This document shows positions 1-7,211 of a DNA stretch of 64,000 bases, one piece after another. The position numbers and the translations under genes were made by a program. How positions within the stretch are numbered: the first letter of the stretch is position 1; each line of letters opens with the position of its first letter. The stretch is taken from positions 498,501 through 562,500 of the forward strand of contig NC_014614.1 of the NCBI RefSeq assembly GCF_000196455.1. Reading direction: 5' to 3'. This DNA is from Acetoanaerobium sticklandii (lineage in GTDB: Bacteria; Bacillota; Clostridia; Peptostreptococcales; Filifactoraceae). The notes under the pieces are model-generated. The model ran no database searches, was not told the DNA's origin, and saw nothing but the letters and a program-made list of their open reading frames with translations.

Positions 1-189
1 CTCAATTGTAAGTATCTTGCCAGGAATTTTTGTGTTTATATCCACATCCTCAGCTTCGAGATTTCCTTGAAGAAGGTTTAAATCCTCGGCTGATGAAGTA
101 GTGCATCCAGTAAGCACTGAGGATAATAATAGCGACGAAATTATAAAGAATACAAGTAACTTTCTCGTAAGTGTAAATTGTTTAGTCAT
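1..189 (-). CDS. HlyD-family efflux adaptor lipoprotein, N-terminal part only
   Basis: The reading frame is open from an ATG at 189 to the window edge (63 codons seen). It begins with a basic stretch (MTKQFTLTRK), a hydrophobic core and a lipobox ending LTGC, so it is an exported lipoprotein. After the Cys comes a short linker, then GNLEAEDVDINTKIPGKI, typical of the first beta strands of HlyD/EmrA-type membrane fusion proteins. Such proteins connect an inner-membrane ABC or RND pump to the exterior. A strong Shine-Dalgarno (AAAGGAG) precedes the ATG. The pump itself would lie beyond the left edge. The lipoprotein nature is clear; the family is inferred from about 20 residues. Confidence 0.72.
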   Translation of the reverse strand, partial: MTKQFTLTRKLLVFFIISSLLLSSVLTGCTTSSAEDLNLLQGNLEAEDVDINTKIPGKILTIE

Positions 190-243
190 TATAGAACTCT
201 CCTTTTATTAAATGTATTAAAGCGAAATTAAACTACGAAGAGT

Positions 244-304
244 ATTATAATCCTAATCAATAAAATAGTAAATATATTTACTAAAAAAAGTTAATATATT
301 TACT
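244..304 (-). promoter_or_regulatory. Promoter with two overlapping operator-like palindromes for the adaptor gene
   Basis: On the minus strand, TTTACT (267-272) and TATAAT (244-249) are separated by exactly 17 bases. The -35 lies inside a perfect 18-base palindrome (266-283, core AGTAAATATATTTACT). A second copy with one mismatch, AGTTAATATATTTACT, lies at 289-304. The copies are 22 bases apart, about two helical turns. This is the arrangement of a repressor site that blocks RNA polymerase. The regulator is not visible in the window. Confidence 0.6.
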
Positions 305-373
305 AAAAATATTTTTGAACTAATATAACAGAATTGTAAGAAAGATTAAGTTTGTAAAATTGTTAAAAATATA

Positions 374-402
374 TCGATTAAAATTTAAAATAGGGGTATA
401 AT
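374..402 (+). promoter_or_regulatory. Likely promoter of the small gene at 447
   Basis: TATAAT lies at 397-402, with a weak -35 (TCGATT, 374-379) 17 bases upstream. The start codon is 45 bases downstream of the -10. Confidence 0.4.
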
Positions 403-446
403 ATATATAAATAGATAAAAAAATAACAATTTCGGGAGGAAGAATT

Positions 447-746
447 ATGATTAACATGAATAAGATTGCTGATGAGGCTATAGAAAAGTACGATATAGTA
501 ATCACAGGACAATATGGTCCACACGCCTGTCTTAAAGAGGCTAAAGAATACCTTTTTAGAACCCACCCGGAGCTAGTTGCATATCATCTTTATAAATCAG
601 CTCAAGAGTACGCAAGTAAGCTAGAAACAGCTAAGGAAAATCTAACTTATGGAGTCTTCGAAAGTAGAGAGTGTTTGATAATTTTTATACACAATAAAGA
701 GGTGAATGACACCAAATTTATACCATATCATATATTAAAAGGATAG
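447..746 (+). CDS. Small hypothetical protein, 99 aa
   Basis: I do not recognise this protein. It has no signal peptide or membrane segment and looks like a small soluble protein with mixed helices (for example EAIEKYDIVITGQYGPHACL and a helical AYHLYKSAQEYASKLETAKE). The start ATG at 447 follows a good Shine-Dalgarno (GGGAGG) by seven bases; a second in-frame ATG at 456 is less well placed. It stands alone between a divergent efflux gene and the glycine riboswitch. No terminator is obvious before the next promoter. The strong ribosome-binding site and own promoter make it a real gene. Confidence 0.7.
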   Translation: MINMNKIADEAIEKYDIVITGQYGPHACLKEAKEYLFRTHPELVAYHLYKSAQEYASKLETAKENLTYGVFESRECLIIFIHNKEVNDTKFIPYHILKG

Positions 747-822
747 TCATTTATATAATTATGTAGTTACAATCATTACACAATTAATTGGATAGTTATA
801 ATCAGAAAATTTTTAAAATGGC

Positions 823-851
823 TTGCAAATTTTTTAAAACCAGAGTATAAT
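823..851 (+). promoter_or_regulatory. Promoter of the gcv operon
   Basis: TTGCAA (823-828) and TATAAT (846-851) are separated by 17 bases, placing the transcript start just before the first glycine aptamer. Bases 747-822 hold nothing I can identify. Confidence 0.7.
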
Positions 852-879
852 ACGATTCCATAAAGATAATATTTACCAA

Positions 880-1075
880 TTGAGGTTATCGGGAGATCTC
901 TTATGAGAGCCGAAGAAGAAATACTATATGCTCATCCAGCCTATATGTAGAAGCTTTCAGGCAACAGGACCGGTAACTGATGGAACTCTGGAAATATCCC
1001 GTTATAGGATATCCGTAGGAGCAATATCGCAGATATTATGTGATAGAATCTCTCAGGTGAAAAAAACAGAGAATA
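880..1075 (+). promoter_or_regulatory. Tandem glycine riboswitch
   Basis: Two aptamers lie in series. In aptamer 1, P1 is TTATCGG (886-892) with CCGGTAA (970-976), and the conserved parts GCCGAAGAAG and CTTTCAGGCAACAGGAC are present. In aptamer 2, P1 is CTCTG (986-990) with CAGAG (1067-1071), with TCCGTAGGAGC and TCTCTCAGGTGAAA. The spacing, the two-aptamer layout and the gcvT downstream all fit the glycine riboswitch family. The 3' strand of aptamer-2 P1 is also the foot of the terminator hairpin that follows, so glycine binding should prevent termination and switch the operon on. Confidence 0.92.
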
Positions 1076-1113
1076 TGGAGATGCTTTTTTAGTGTCTTTA
1101 TATTCTCTTTTTT
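1069..1113 (+). terminator. Riboswitch-controlled intrinsic terminator
   Basis: A 13-bp stem (1069-1081 with 1095-1107, two G-U pairs) is followed by TTTTTT at 1108-1113. Bases 1069-1071 are shared with P1 of the second glycine aptamer, giving two mutually exclusive folds. Confidence 0.85.
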
Positions 1114-1167
1114 ATTGGGCGAAATTTTTTTAATGCAGGTTATTAATAGAATGAGGAGGGAAAATTT

Positions 1168-2265
1168 GTGACTGAAAGACTTAAAAGAACACCACTATTT
1201 GAGGTGTATGGCAATTATGACCCTAAAATTGTACCATTTGCAGGCTGGGAGATGCCCATAGAATTCAAAGGGATTACTGAGGAACACAAAATGGTAAGAA
1301 CCTCTGCTGGAATATTTGATGTGTCTCATATGGGCGAAATAGAAGTAAAAGGTAAAGATGCAGAGGAGTTTTGCCAGAAAATCTGTACTAATGATATAAG
1401 TAAATTAGAGGATAATCAAATTCTATATAGCTTTATGTGTTATGAAAATGGAACTGTTGTAGACGATATTTTAGTTTATAAATTTTCTCAGGATGATTTT
1501 ATGCTAGTAGTGAACGCTGGCAATATTTCTAAAGACTACGAATGGATAGTAAATCATACTACTGGATATGAGGTAAATATAAACAACATATCAGATAACA
1601 TAGGACAGGTTGCTGTTCAAGGACCAAAGGCAGAAGCTATACTTCAAAAATTTACTGATACAGATTTAAGCGAGATTAAGTTTTTTTATGCTCTTAGAAA
1701 TGTTGATATAAAAGGTATTAATACTATAGTTTCTAGAACAGGCTACACAGGCGAGGATGGGTTTGAAATTTACTGTGAAGCTAAAGATTCTGTGAAGCTA
1801 TGGAAGCTAATTCTAGATGAAAGCCCAGAAGAAGACATTCTTCCAATAGGGCTAGGAGCTAGAGACACTTTAAGATTTGAAGCAAATCTTCCGCTATATG
1901 GTAACGAGCTTTCAGATGAAATTACACCTATAGAAGCCGGCTATGGATATTTTGTAAAGCTCGATAAGGACGATTTTATAGGAAAGGAAGCTCTCAAGGC
2001 TCAAAAATCAGAAGGTTTAAAAAGAAAGATAGTCGGTTTTGAGCTTTTGGACAAGAGAATTTCAAGACATGGTTATGAGGTTTATCTCGAAAATGACAAA
2101 ATAGGAATAGTTACTACAGGCTATCAGTCACCTACTCTTCAAAAAAGCATAGGGCTTGCACTAATTGATGCCCAGTATGTAGCACTAGGCAATGAGATTT
2201 ATATAGATATTAGAAATAAAAAGGTGCCAGCGAAGATAGTAAGCAGAAATTTTTATAAAAAATAG
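1168..2265 (+). CDS. gcvT: Aminomethyltransferase, glycine cleavage T protein
   Basis: T protein transfers the methylene group from the aminomethyl-lipoyl arm of H protein to tetrahydrofolate and releases ammonia. At 365 aa it has the usual family length. The N-terminal folate-binding part (RTPLFEVYGNYDPKIVPFAGWEMP, interrupted here only for its motif: FAGWEMP) and DVSHMGEI are canonical, as are SRTGYTGEDGFEIY and LGARDTLRFEA in the middle. The start is a GTG at 1168, seven bases after GAGGAGGG; no ATG fits as well. It is the first gene of the operon, 54 bases after the riboswitch terminator. Confidence 0.96.
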   Translation: MTERLKRTPLFEVYGNYDPKIVPFAGWEMPIEFKGITEEHKMVRTSAGIFDVSHMGEIEVKGKDAEEFCQKICTNDISKLEDNQILYSFMCYENGTVVDDILVYKFSQDDFMLVVNAGNISKDYEWIVNHTTGYEVNINNISDNIGQVAVQGPKAEAILQKFTDTDLSEIKFFYALRNVDIKGINTIVSRTGYTGEDGFEIYCEAKDSVKLWKLILDESPEEDILPIGLGARDTLRFEANLPLYGNELSDEITPIEAGYGYFVKLDKDDFIGKEALKAQKSEGLKRKIVGFELLDKRISRHGYEVYLENDKIGIVTTGYQSPTLQKSIGLALIDAQYVALGNEIYIDIRNKKVPAKIVSRNFYKK

Positions 2266-2376
2266 GTATAATTTAGGCATTTTATAAATATGACGTAAAT
2301 TTTATTTAGTTTCTTAATAAAATGAATATTGATTTATAGGTATTTAATTCAAATTTATATGTGAGGAGATGTTGAT

Positions 2377-2757
2377 ATGTCAACTAGCAAGGTGTATTTT
2401 ACAAAGGATCATGAGTGGATAAAGGTAGAAGGAAATGTAGCTTATATAGGAATCACTGATTATGCACAGAAGGCTCTTGGAGAAATTGTGTATGTTGAGC
2501 TACCAGAAGTAGACAGTGAATTTAGCTTGGGAGATGTATTTAGCGTGGTTGAATCTGTAAAAGCAGCTTCTGACATTTTTATGCCAGTAGATGGAAAGGT
2601 AGTAGAAGTAAATGAAGCACTAAGTGATGAGCCAGAAAAAATAAACCAAGATGCCAATGATATTTGGATTATGGCAGTAGAATTAGAGAATAGTATAGAA
2701 AGCTATGAGCTTATGAGTGAGAGCGAATATATTGCTATGTATGAAAAGGAGGCATAA
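2377..2757 (+). CDS. gcvH: Glycine cleavage system H protein
   Basis: H protein is the mobile lipoyl carrier that shuttles the aminomethyl group between P and T proteins. It has the usual length (126 aa), the N-terminal DHEWIKVEGN, and the lipoylation site ESVKAASD with Lys62 as the modified residue. GAGGAG precedes the ATG. It lies 111 bases after gcvT; that gap holds no clear terminator or promoter, so co-transcription is likely. The stop is followed three bases later by gcvPA. Confidence 0.97.
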   Translation: MSTSKVYFTKDHEWIKVEGNVAYIGITDYAQKALGEIVYVELPEVDSEFSLGDVFSVVESVKAASDIFMPVDGKVVEVNEALSDEPEKINQDANDIWIMAVELENSIESYELMSESEYIAMYEKEA

Positions 2758-2760
2758 TAA

Positions 2761-4104
2761 ATGCATCCATATCTTCCTAATACCGAGCAAGAAATAAAAG
2801 CTATGCTAGATACCATAGGGGTTAAATCTACAGAGGAGCTCTTTGAAGATATTCCAGCTAGCTTAAAGCTTTCAAGGAAACTAAATCTTTCGGATTCGCT
2901 ATCAGAATTTGAAATCAGAAAGCATTTTAAGGACATAGCTTCAAAAAATACAAGTATAGAGGATAAGGTGTGTTTTCTAGGAGCGGGTATCTATGACCAC
3001 TATATTCCATCAGTAATTCCACAGCTAATATCAAGAGCAGAATTTTTTACTTCATACACCCCTTATCAGCCTGAGATAAGTCAAGGCTCACTTCAAGCAG
3101 CTTTTGAATATCAGAGCATGATATGTGAGCTTACTGGAATGGATGTATCTAATATTTCTCTTTACGATGGAGCAACTGCAGCGGCAGAGGCTAGTGTACT
3201 TGCCTGCGTAAGCACAAGAAGAAAAAAAGTGCTGGTTTCAAACACGGTATCTCCTGAAACTAGAGCTGTGCTAAAAACCTATTTCCAATATAGAAATATG
3301 GATGTAGTGGAAGTTTCATCAATAGAGGGTCAAACCGACATTGATGACCTAAAATCTAAGCTAGACAAGGACACTGCAGGAGTACTGCTCCAATATCCGA
3401 ATTTTTTCGGAATAATTGAAGATATAAGTAAGTATGAACCTATAATTCATGAAAATAAATCTTTGATGATGCTGTATACAGACCCTATTGCTCTTGGGCT
3501 TCTTAAATCGCCAGGTGAGCTAGGTGCAGATATGGCGCTAGGAGACGGACAAGATCTAGGACTTCCACTTAATTTTGGTGGACCTACTCTTGGATTTATA
3601 AATGTAAAGGATAAACTGCTTCGCAAGATGCCTGGAAGAATAGTGGGACAAAGCGTAGATTCAAATGGAAACCGTGCTTTTGTACTCACACTTCAAGCCA
3701 GAGAGCAGCATATAAGAAGGCAGGATGCAACATCCAATATCTGCTCCGACCAGACTCTAAATGCAATAAGAGCAGGGATGTATTTGGCTGTAGTAGGAAA
3801 AGAAGGTATTAAAGAAGTAGCAAAATCATGCCTTAATAAAGCAAACTATGCTTACAAGGAGCTACAAAAGCTAGAGAATGTGCAGGCTCTTTTTGAAGGA
3901 CCTATATTTAAGGAGTTTGCAATAAAAACTAAAGCTTCTTCAGAAAAAGTACTTCAGGCTTTGCTTGAAGCTGGAATTTTAGGTGGATATAGTCTTTCGA
4001 GTACAGATTATGGGCTTGAAAATGCTATCTTGATAGCAGTAACTGAAAAAAGAACTAAGGAAGAAATCGATAAATTAGTAAGTGTAATAGGAGGTGTAAG
4101 ATGA
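2761..4104 (+). CDS. gcvPA: Glycine dehydrogenase (decarboxylating) subunit 1
   Basis: This is the N-terminal half of P protein in the split (two-subunit) form used by many Firmicutes. It pairs with GcvPB to decarboxylate glycine. At 447 aa the length is right, starting MHPYLPNTEQEIKAMLDTIG. Family signatures include YTPYQPEISQGSLQA and YDGATAAAEA. Its 3' end overlaps the gcvPB start by four bases (ATGA), implying translational coupling and equal amounts of the two subunits. Confidence 0.96.
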   Translation: MHPYLPNTEQEIKAMLDTIGVKSTEELFEDIPASLKLSRKLNLSDSLSEFEIRKHFKDIASKNTSIEDKVCFLGAGIYDHYIPSVIPQLISRAEFFTSYTPYQPEISQGSLQAAFEYQSMICELTGMDVSNISLYDGATAAAEASVLACVSTRRKKVLVSNTVSPETRAVLKTYFQYRNMDVVEVSSIEGQTDIDDLKSKLDKDTAGVLLQYPNFFGIIEDISKYEPIIHENKSLMMLYTDPIALGLLKSPGELGADMALGDGQDLGLPLNFGGPTLGFINVKDKLLRKMPGRIVGQSVDSNGNRAFVLTLQAREQHIRRQDATSNICSDQTLNAIRAGMYLAVVGKEGIKEVAKSCLNKANYAYKELQKLENVQALFEGPIFKEFAIKTKASSEKVLQALLEAGILGGYSLSSTDYGLENAILIAVTEKRTKEEIDKLVSVIGGVR

Positions 4105-5558
4105 GCTACGATAAAATGATATTTGAACTATCTGCTCATGGAAGAAAAGCTATTGATTTTCCTGAGCTTGATATAGATTTTGCTTTTGAAGATTCTCTCA
4201 TTCCGAAAGAGTATTTAAGAGAAAAATCAGCCAATCTTCCAGAAGTAAGTCAGCTCGATGCTGTGAGGCACTATACTAATTTATCAAAGAAAAATTACAG
4301 TTTGGATGCTGGATTCTATCCACTTGGCTCTTGCACCATGAAGTACAACCCTAAAATTAATGAAGAAATAGCAGCAAATGATAAATTTTCAGGGGTACAT
4401 CCACTTTCTCCAGTAGAAACAGTTCAGGGAGAGCTAGAAATAATGTACAACCTAGCAAATATGCTATCTGAAATAACTGGAATGGATGAATTTACTCTTC
4501 AGCCAGCTGCTGGAGCTCATGGAGAATGGACAGGGCTTATGCTTATAAAAGCCTACCATATGCATAGAGGTGACGAAAAAAGAACTAAAATAATAGTTCC
4601 TGACTCTGCTCATGGTACTAATCCTGCGAGCGCTAATGTTGCTGGATTTGAAGTTATAGAGCTAGAAACAAATGCAGATGGCAGTATAGATATAGAAAAA
4701 TTAAAAGCTGTACTAAGTGATGAGATAGCTGGATTTATGCTTACTAATCCAAGTACACTTGGTTTCTTTGAAACTCAAATAGAAGAAGTGGCTTCCCTAG
4801 TGCATGCATCAGGAGGACTACTATACTACGATGGAGCAAACATGAATGCTATCATGGGGATAGTAAGACCTGGAGATATGGGCTTTGATGTGTGCCATCT
4901 TAATCTTCACAAAACATTTTCTACACCTCATGGAAGTGGGGGACCAGGAAGTGGACCAGTGGGAGTAAAAAAACATCTTGCTGAATTCTTGCCAGTTCCT
5001 AAAGTTGAAAAAGTAGACGATAAGTATATTCTAAACTATGACAAAAAAGACAGCATAGGATCGATTAAAAGTTTTTATGGGAATTTTGGTATTCTTCTTA
5101 GAGCTTATGTATATATCCTGAGTATGGGAGCAGATGGGCTAAGAGCTGTATCGGAAAATGCAGTTATTAATGCAAATTATATGAGACAAATGCTAAAAGA
5201 TGATTATCAGCTAGCTGTAGATAAGCTTTGCAAGCATGAAGCTATTTTTGCTGGAATCAAAGATAAATCAACAGGGATTACTACTTTAGAAATTGCAAAG
5301 AGAATTATTGACTATGGCTTCCATCCGCCTACAGTATACTTCCCTCTAATAGTAGACAGTGCAATAATGATAGAGCCTACAGAAACAGAAAGCAAGCAAA
5401 CTATGGATGAGTTTATAAATGCCATGAAGCAAATTGCTAAAGAAGCAAAAGAAAATCCAGAGATATTTAAAACAGCACCTCATCATTCGCCAGCTAGTCG
5501 AATAGATGAGGCACTGGCAGCAAGAAAGCCAGTATTAACTTACAAACCTTCTTTATAA
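4101..5558 (+). CDS. gcvPB: Glycine dehydrogenase (decarboxylating) subunit 2
   Basis: This is the PLP-bearing half of P protein, 485 aa. The cofactor lysine is Lys271 in NLHKTFSTPHGSGGPG, followed by the glycine-rich loop typical of the family. DAGFYPLGSCTMKYNP near residue 75 is also diagnostic. It is the last gene of the operon; a bidirectional hairpin terminator follows within 20 bases. No lpd (L protein) is present in the window. Confidence 0.97.
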   Translation: MSYDKMIFELSAHGRKAIDFPELDIDFAFEDSLIPKEYLREKSANLPEVSQLDAVRHYTNLSKKNYSLDAGFYPLGSCTMKYNPKINEEIAANDKFSGVHPLSPVETVQGELEIMYNLANMLSEITGMDEFTLQPAAGAHGEWTGLMLIKAYHMHRGDEKRTKIIVPDSAHGTNPASANVAGFEVIELETNADGSIDIEKLKAVLSDEIAGFMLTNPSTLGFFETQIEEVASLVHASGGLLYYDGANMNAIMGIVRPGDMGFDVCHLNLHKTFSTPHGSGGPGSGPVGVKKHLAEFLPVPKVEKVDDKYILNYDKKDSIGSIKSFYGNFGILLRAYVYILSMGADGLRAVSENAVINANYMRQMLKDDYQLAVDKLCKHEAIFAGIKDKSTGITTLEIAKRIIDYGFHPPTVYFPLIVDSAIMIEPTETESKQTMDEFINAMKQIAKEAKENPEIFKTAPHHSPASRIDEALAARKPVLTYKPSL

Positions 5559-5574
5559 TAAGTTCAAATAAAAA

Positions 5575-5606
5575 AATAAGACCTTAATAGCAGAGGTCTT
5601 ATTTTT
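5575..5606. terminator. Bidirectional terminator between gcvPB and the aminotransferase
   Basis: AATAAGACCT (5575-5584) pairs with AGGTCTTATT (5594-5603). T-runs on one strand and A-runs on the other let it serve both convergent genes. Confidence 0.85.
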
Positions 5607-5613
5607 ATGGAGA

Positions 5614-6798
5614 TTATTTATATAATGCGATTAGTTTATCAAATGCTGGTAGAGAATTTATTATTTTTTCATAAGATATACAATAAGATAATCTAAAATG
5701 TCCTGGACATCCAAATGCAGAGCCTGGAACTAAAAGAAGATTAAACTGTTTAGCATCTTCACAGAATTTTTTATCATCAGCAATAGGAGATCTTGGGAAC
5801 AAATAAAATGCACCCTGCGGCTTTACACATTCAAAACCTATACTTACTAGGTGATTGTAAAGGGCATCTCTATTTTTCTTGTATACATTAACATCTACCT
5901 CGGCATTTAAGTTCTTTGCAACTACTCTTTGGAAAAGTGATGGTGCATTTACAAAGCCAAGAATACGGTTAGCAACGTTTAGAGAACCCATAACATCACT
6001 AAAATCAGCAATCTCAGGATGAACTACTAGATAGCCTATACGCTCGCCAGGAAGTGATAAAGATTTGCTGTATGAGTAGCCTATGATGGTATTTTTATAG
6101 TATTTTAGAAGACATGGAACCTCAGCATTATCATATACGATTTCTCTGTATGGCTCATCTGATATTAGGAAAATATCAATGCCAAGCTCTTCTTCTTTTT
6201 GCTTAAGCACTTCGGCAAGCTTTGTAAGAGCCGCATCAGAATAAATTACTCCAGTAGGGTTGTTTGGTGAGTTTACTATAACTATTTTAGTTTTTGGCGT
6301 AATAGCAGATTTGAGAGCTTCAATATTAGGCTCAAAAGTATCTATATCAGGCTCAACTACAACTAGATTTGCATCGTAGTTAGCTGAATATGCTCTATAT
6401 TCTCCAAAAAATGGAGCAAATGTAATTACTTCATCGCCAGGGTTTAGAAGAGTTTTAAAAATTATATTTAGTCCTCCAGCTGCACCAACTGTCATTACAA
6501 TGCTTTCAAAGCTGATATTCATACCGTGTTTTTTTGATTCATGCTCAGCAATTGTAGTTCTTACATCTTCAAAGCCGGAGTTGTTCATATAGCCATGAAC
6601 ATAGGTAGCTACTTCATTGTCTAATATATCTTTTATAGATTCTTTTATAACTTCTGGAGGCTCAACATTAGGATTTCCTAAACTGAAATCAAAAACATTT
6701 TCCTCACCATAAATTTTTGACAATCGTTTTCCTTCATCAAACATAGCACGAATTACAGAGCTATTTGCAACGAGTGACTGCATTTTGTTAGAAATCAT
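5614..6798 (-). CDS. PLP-dependent aminotransferase, class I/II (aspartate aminotransferase-like)
   Basis: A 394-aa fold-type I aminotransferase. Visible motifs are DFSLGNPNVEPP, NSPNNPTG, SDEPYREI and SYSKSLSLPGERIGY, with Lys245 as the PLP Schiff-base residue and the Arg of GER as phosphate ligand. The substrate cannot be told from sequence; aspartate, alanine or aromatic amino acids are possible. I place the start at the ATG at 6798 rather than at an upstream in-frame ATG (6840), because AAAGGAGAGATAAA lies directly before 6798. It stands alone and converges on gcvPB. Confidence 0.9.
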   Translation of the reverse strand: MISNKMQSLVANSSVIRAMFDEGKRLSKIYGEENVFDFSLGNPNVEPPEVIKESIKDILDNEVATYVHGYMNNSGFEDVRTTIAEHESKKHGMNISFESIVMTVGAAGGLNIIFKTLLNPGDEVITFAPFFGEYRAYSANYDANLVVVEPDIDTFEPNIEALKSAITPKTKIVIVNSPNNPTGVIYSDAALTKLAEVLKQKEEELGIDIFLISDEPYREIVYDNAEVPCLLKYYKNTIIGYSYSKSLSLPGERIGYLVVHPEIADFSDVMGSLNVANRILGFVNAPSLFQRVVAKNLNAEVDVNVYKKNRDALYNHLVSIGFECVKPQGAFYLFPRSPIADDKKFCEDAKQFNLLLVPGSAFGCPGHFRLSYCISYEKIINSLPAFDKLIALYK

Positions 6799-6949
6799 TT
6801 TATCTCTCCTTTGTAATATGTAATATAATACGAAATGCATATAATTTAGAATATTTTTATTATTAAGTAAGTTTATTATAACAAATAAGCATTATTAAAT
6901 CCATGAGATTATAAAAATGAATTTTTTTATGTAATTTTAAAAAAAAGTG

Positions 6950-6978
6950 TTTCAATTAATACTAAAATGGTATATATT
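6950..6978 (+). promoter_or_regulatory. Promoter of the candidate small RNA
   Basis: TTTCAA (6950-6955) and TATATT (6973-6978) are 17 bases apart. The expected start, about 6985, falls exactly on the first base of a hairpin. Confidence 0.5.
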
Positions 6979-6984
6979 AAAATA

Positions 6985-7069
6985 AGATAACAAATCTTGA
7001 TGATGATGTTATCTAGCCCATAAAATAACCCCCCATTTAGGACCCTTTCCCCGAGGGTCCTACTTTTTT
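6985..7069 (+). ncRNA. Candidate small RNA or leader, about 85 nt
   Basis: Its own promoter is followed by a 5' hairpin (AGATAAC 6985-6991 with GTTATCT 7008-7014), a single-stranded stretch containing CCCCCC (7029-7034), and a strong intrinsic terminator (AGGACCCT 7039-7046 with AGGGTCCT 7054-7061, loop TTCCCCG, T-run 7064-7069). A separate good promoter for the EF-G-like gene begins only at 7079, so this looks like an independent short transcript. The unpaired C-rich segments resemble those that RsaE/RoxS-type RNAs use to bind Shine-Dalgarno sequences; that role is inference. I could not match it to a known riboswitch. Confidence 0.5.
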
Positions 7070-7078
7070 GCAAAGTTG

Positions 7079-7107
7079 TTGATTTTATAGCAATATATGG
7101 ATATAAT
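7079..7107 (+). promoter_or_regulatory. Promoter of the EF-G-like gene
   Basis: TTGATT (7079-7084) and TATAAT (7102-7107) with a 17-base spacer. Confidence 0.7.
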
Positions 7108-7156
7108 TATCTTCAAGAAGTAAAATTGTTTGAATTTTAAAAAATTTAACGCAAAA

Positions 7157-7191
7157 TGATTAAATATTCTGTCAATGGACAGATTTAATCA
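7157..7191 (+). promoter_or_regulatory. 5'-UTR hairpin just before the ribosome-binding site
   Basis: TGATTAAAT (7157-7165) pairs with ATTTAATCA (7183-7191), and CTGTC with GACAG caps it around an AATG loop. It ends three bases before the Shine-Dalgarno (AAAGAGGGG) and has no T-run, so it is not a terminator. It may affect mRNA stability or translation. Confidence 0.5.
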
Positions 7192-7211
7192 TAAAGAGGG
7201 GAGAATGTATT

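Noticed and set aside
6985..7069. Fluoride, preQ1, glycine or c-di-GMP riboswitch
   Set aside because: None of the conserved motifs of these classes could be found.
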